From Anaerofustis sp. (GTDB lineage: Bacteria > Bacillota > Clostridia > Eubacteriales > Anaerofustaceae): a DNA stretch of 7,211 nucleotides. The notes beneath the pieces were generated by a model. The model was not told the DNA's origin. It ran no database searches and was given only the letters and a program-made list of their open reading frames with translations. Shown one piece after another: positions 6,353 through 7,211 of this stretch. Both the position numbers and the translations under genes were made by a program. Position 1 is the first letter of the stretch; the number at the start of each line of letters is the position of its first letter. Location: assembly GCF_019420015.1 (NCBI RefSeq), contig NZ_JAHZIA010000016.1, positions 1 to 7,211 on the forward strand, written 5' to 3'.

Positions 6353-6376
6353 AAAGACACTGTAGTGTCTTTTTTT
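6353..6376 (+). terminator. Terminator-like hairpin before the 6445 gene
   Basis: AAAGACAC (6353-6360) pairs perfectly with GTGTCTTT (6365-6372) around TGTA, and seven T residues run from 6370 to 6376. It closes hairpin block C and would end transcripts coming from 4763. The same module stands at 119-143. The 69 bases between it and the 6445 start contain no strong promoter that I can identify. Confidence 0.75.
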
Positions 6377-6444
6377 GATGAAATGAGATTATAGGTGCTG
6401 AAATTGTGTATAGTTAATAGAAATAAAGAAAAGGAGAAGAAGAA

Positions 6445-7211
6445 ATGGGGAGAGGACTTAGCGGAATAATAAATATGTTGAGGGAAAAAGAGAGAGAAGC
6501 AGGGAGAGGGATAAAAAGAGGAGTGGCAGGAAAAGTGAGCGGAGGAGCAGCCTCCGGGTTTAAGGGGATGGCATCAGGGGTAATCGGAAGCGCAAAGGAT
6601 AGTGCGGGAAGACGAGGAAGCAGTTACGGAAGAGGAGGAGTGAGGAAGATAGGTGAGAAATACTATTTCAGGGCTAATCCTTATTCCGGAGAAGGTATAA
6701 AGAAATGGGAGCCGCCGAAGTTTGCGGAATCGGGGCTTATGAAGTTATCGCAGGAGGGAAGGGAGAATCTTCTGAGGGCAAACAGAGAGGAGTACTTAAG
6801 CAGGATAAACCCTTACAGCACCCCGAGCGAATACATAAAGAGTGCGGAGGCGAAAGAGAAAGCGGATAAGCTGAAGGAAAAGATGAGATTAAAAAGAGAA
6901 GAAAAAGAGGGAAGTATAAAACCGTTGTATGGAAGTGTGGGAAACAGACAAGGGGTCAATAACCGAGTAAATGGAAGTGGTGTAAGTGAAAATTTGTCTC
7001 GTTACGGGGGTAGAATAAGAAGCAAAGATTATGTAAAGAAACCCGAACCACTTCCTTTTATAACAAAGAGAAGCGAGGAAGAGAGAAATAGGATACATAA
7101 TTCCACACAGGCGATTATCAATAATGCAAAGCCTGTTAATTCGAGAAGTACTTACGGAGAAATGAACAGTAGAATACCACAGTATGGTAAAGGAAGAGTG
7201 AGTGTGGGGGA
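6445..7211 (+). CDS. Hypothetical basic repeat-sharing phage protein, 5' part only
   Basis: An open frame starts at ATG 6445, with AAGGAG (6431-6436) eight bases upstream, and runs without a stop to the window end (255 codons seen). The first 65 or so residues are Gly/Ser/Arg/Lys-rich and low in complexity. A charged, probably helical stretch rich in Lys, Glu and Arg follows at about 130-150. Residues about 212-240 contain a motif shared with the 693-residue protein: A-K-P-V-N-S-x-x-x-Y at 228-237, preceded by a RIH segment corresponding to KMH there. The two genes thus look like relatives or share a module. The basic, disordered-looking N-terminus suggests DNA or capsid contact, but I do not recognise the family. 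The C-terminal part is outside the window. Confidence 0.85.
   Translation, partial: MGRGLSGIINMLREKEREAGRGIKRGVAGKVSGGAASGFKGMASGVIGSAKDSAGRRGSSYGRGGVRKIGEKYYFRANPYSGEGIKKWEPPKFAESGLMKLSQEGRENLLRANREEYLSRINPYSTPSEYIKSAEAKEKADKLKEKMRLKREEKEGSIKPLYGSVGNRQGVNNRVNGSGVSENLSRYGGRIRSKDYVKKPEPLPFITKRSEEERNRIHNSTQAIINNAKPVNSRSTYGEMNSRIPQYGKGRVSVG

Overview
The window looks like part of a double-stranded DNA phage or prophage from a low-GC Gram-positive (Firmicutes/Clostridia-like) host. The evidence is a recognisable phage portal protein, genes all on the + strand, AGGAG-type ribosome binding sites, and heavy use of AGA and ATA codons. The host group is an inference; no gene in the window identifies the species.

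Layout. (1) 1-186: a non-coding leader with a bulged hairpin repeat, a terminator-like hairpin and an unusual hairpin-spaced ribosome binding site. (2) 187-444: a small predicted membrane protein. (3) 446-2206: the portal protein, one base after the previous stop. (4) 2199-2575: a dense mosaic of hairpins that begins inside the end of the portal gene. (5) 2620-4701: a 693-residue basic, Tyr/Ser/Asn/Lys-rich protein of unknown function with degenerate internal repeats. (6) 4763-6067: a 434-residue membrane-anchored protein made of two diverged copies of a roughly 190-residue domain, with a candidate promoter just upstream. (7) 6098-6376: a second hairpin mosaic, largely the inverted copy of the first, ending in the same terminator-like hairpin seen at 119-143. 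(8) 6445-7211: the start of another basic protein that runs off the window and shares a repeat motif with the 693-residue protein.

The main novelty is in the intergenic DNA. Four bulged hairpins (1-48, 2347-2395, 2434-2483, 6190-6237) share one architecture: outer stem, bulge, short middle stem, small bulge, 9-10 bp inner stem, and pentaloop T(A/G)CCC. Three different sets of stem sequences are used, and both arms change together. This indicates selection on the folded form. Read on the GTAG-bearing strand, each has GTAG or ATAG at its 5' foot, which recalls REP elements. The 2620-6067 gene pair lies between arms of an 86-bp inverted repeat (85 of 86 identical), so it looks like a cassette placed between, or bounded by, these blocks.

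How the genes relate. The portal forms the DNA entry/exit ring of the capsid. The two repeat-bearing basic proteins are probably virion-associated or assembly proteins, but this is inferred only from position and composition. The 434-residue membrane protein may be a moron-like passenger gene with its own promoter. No terminase, scaffold, protease or major capsid gene is recognisable in the window.
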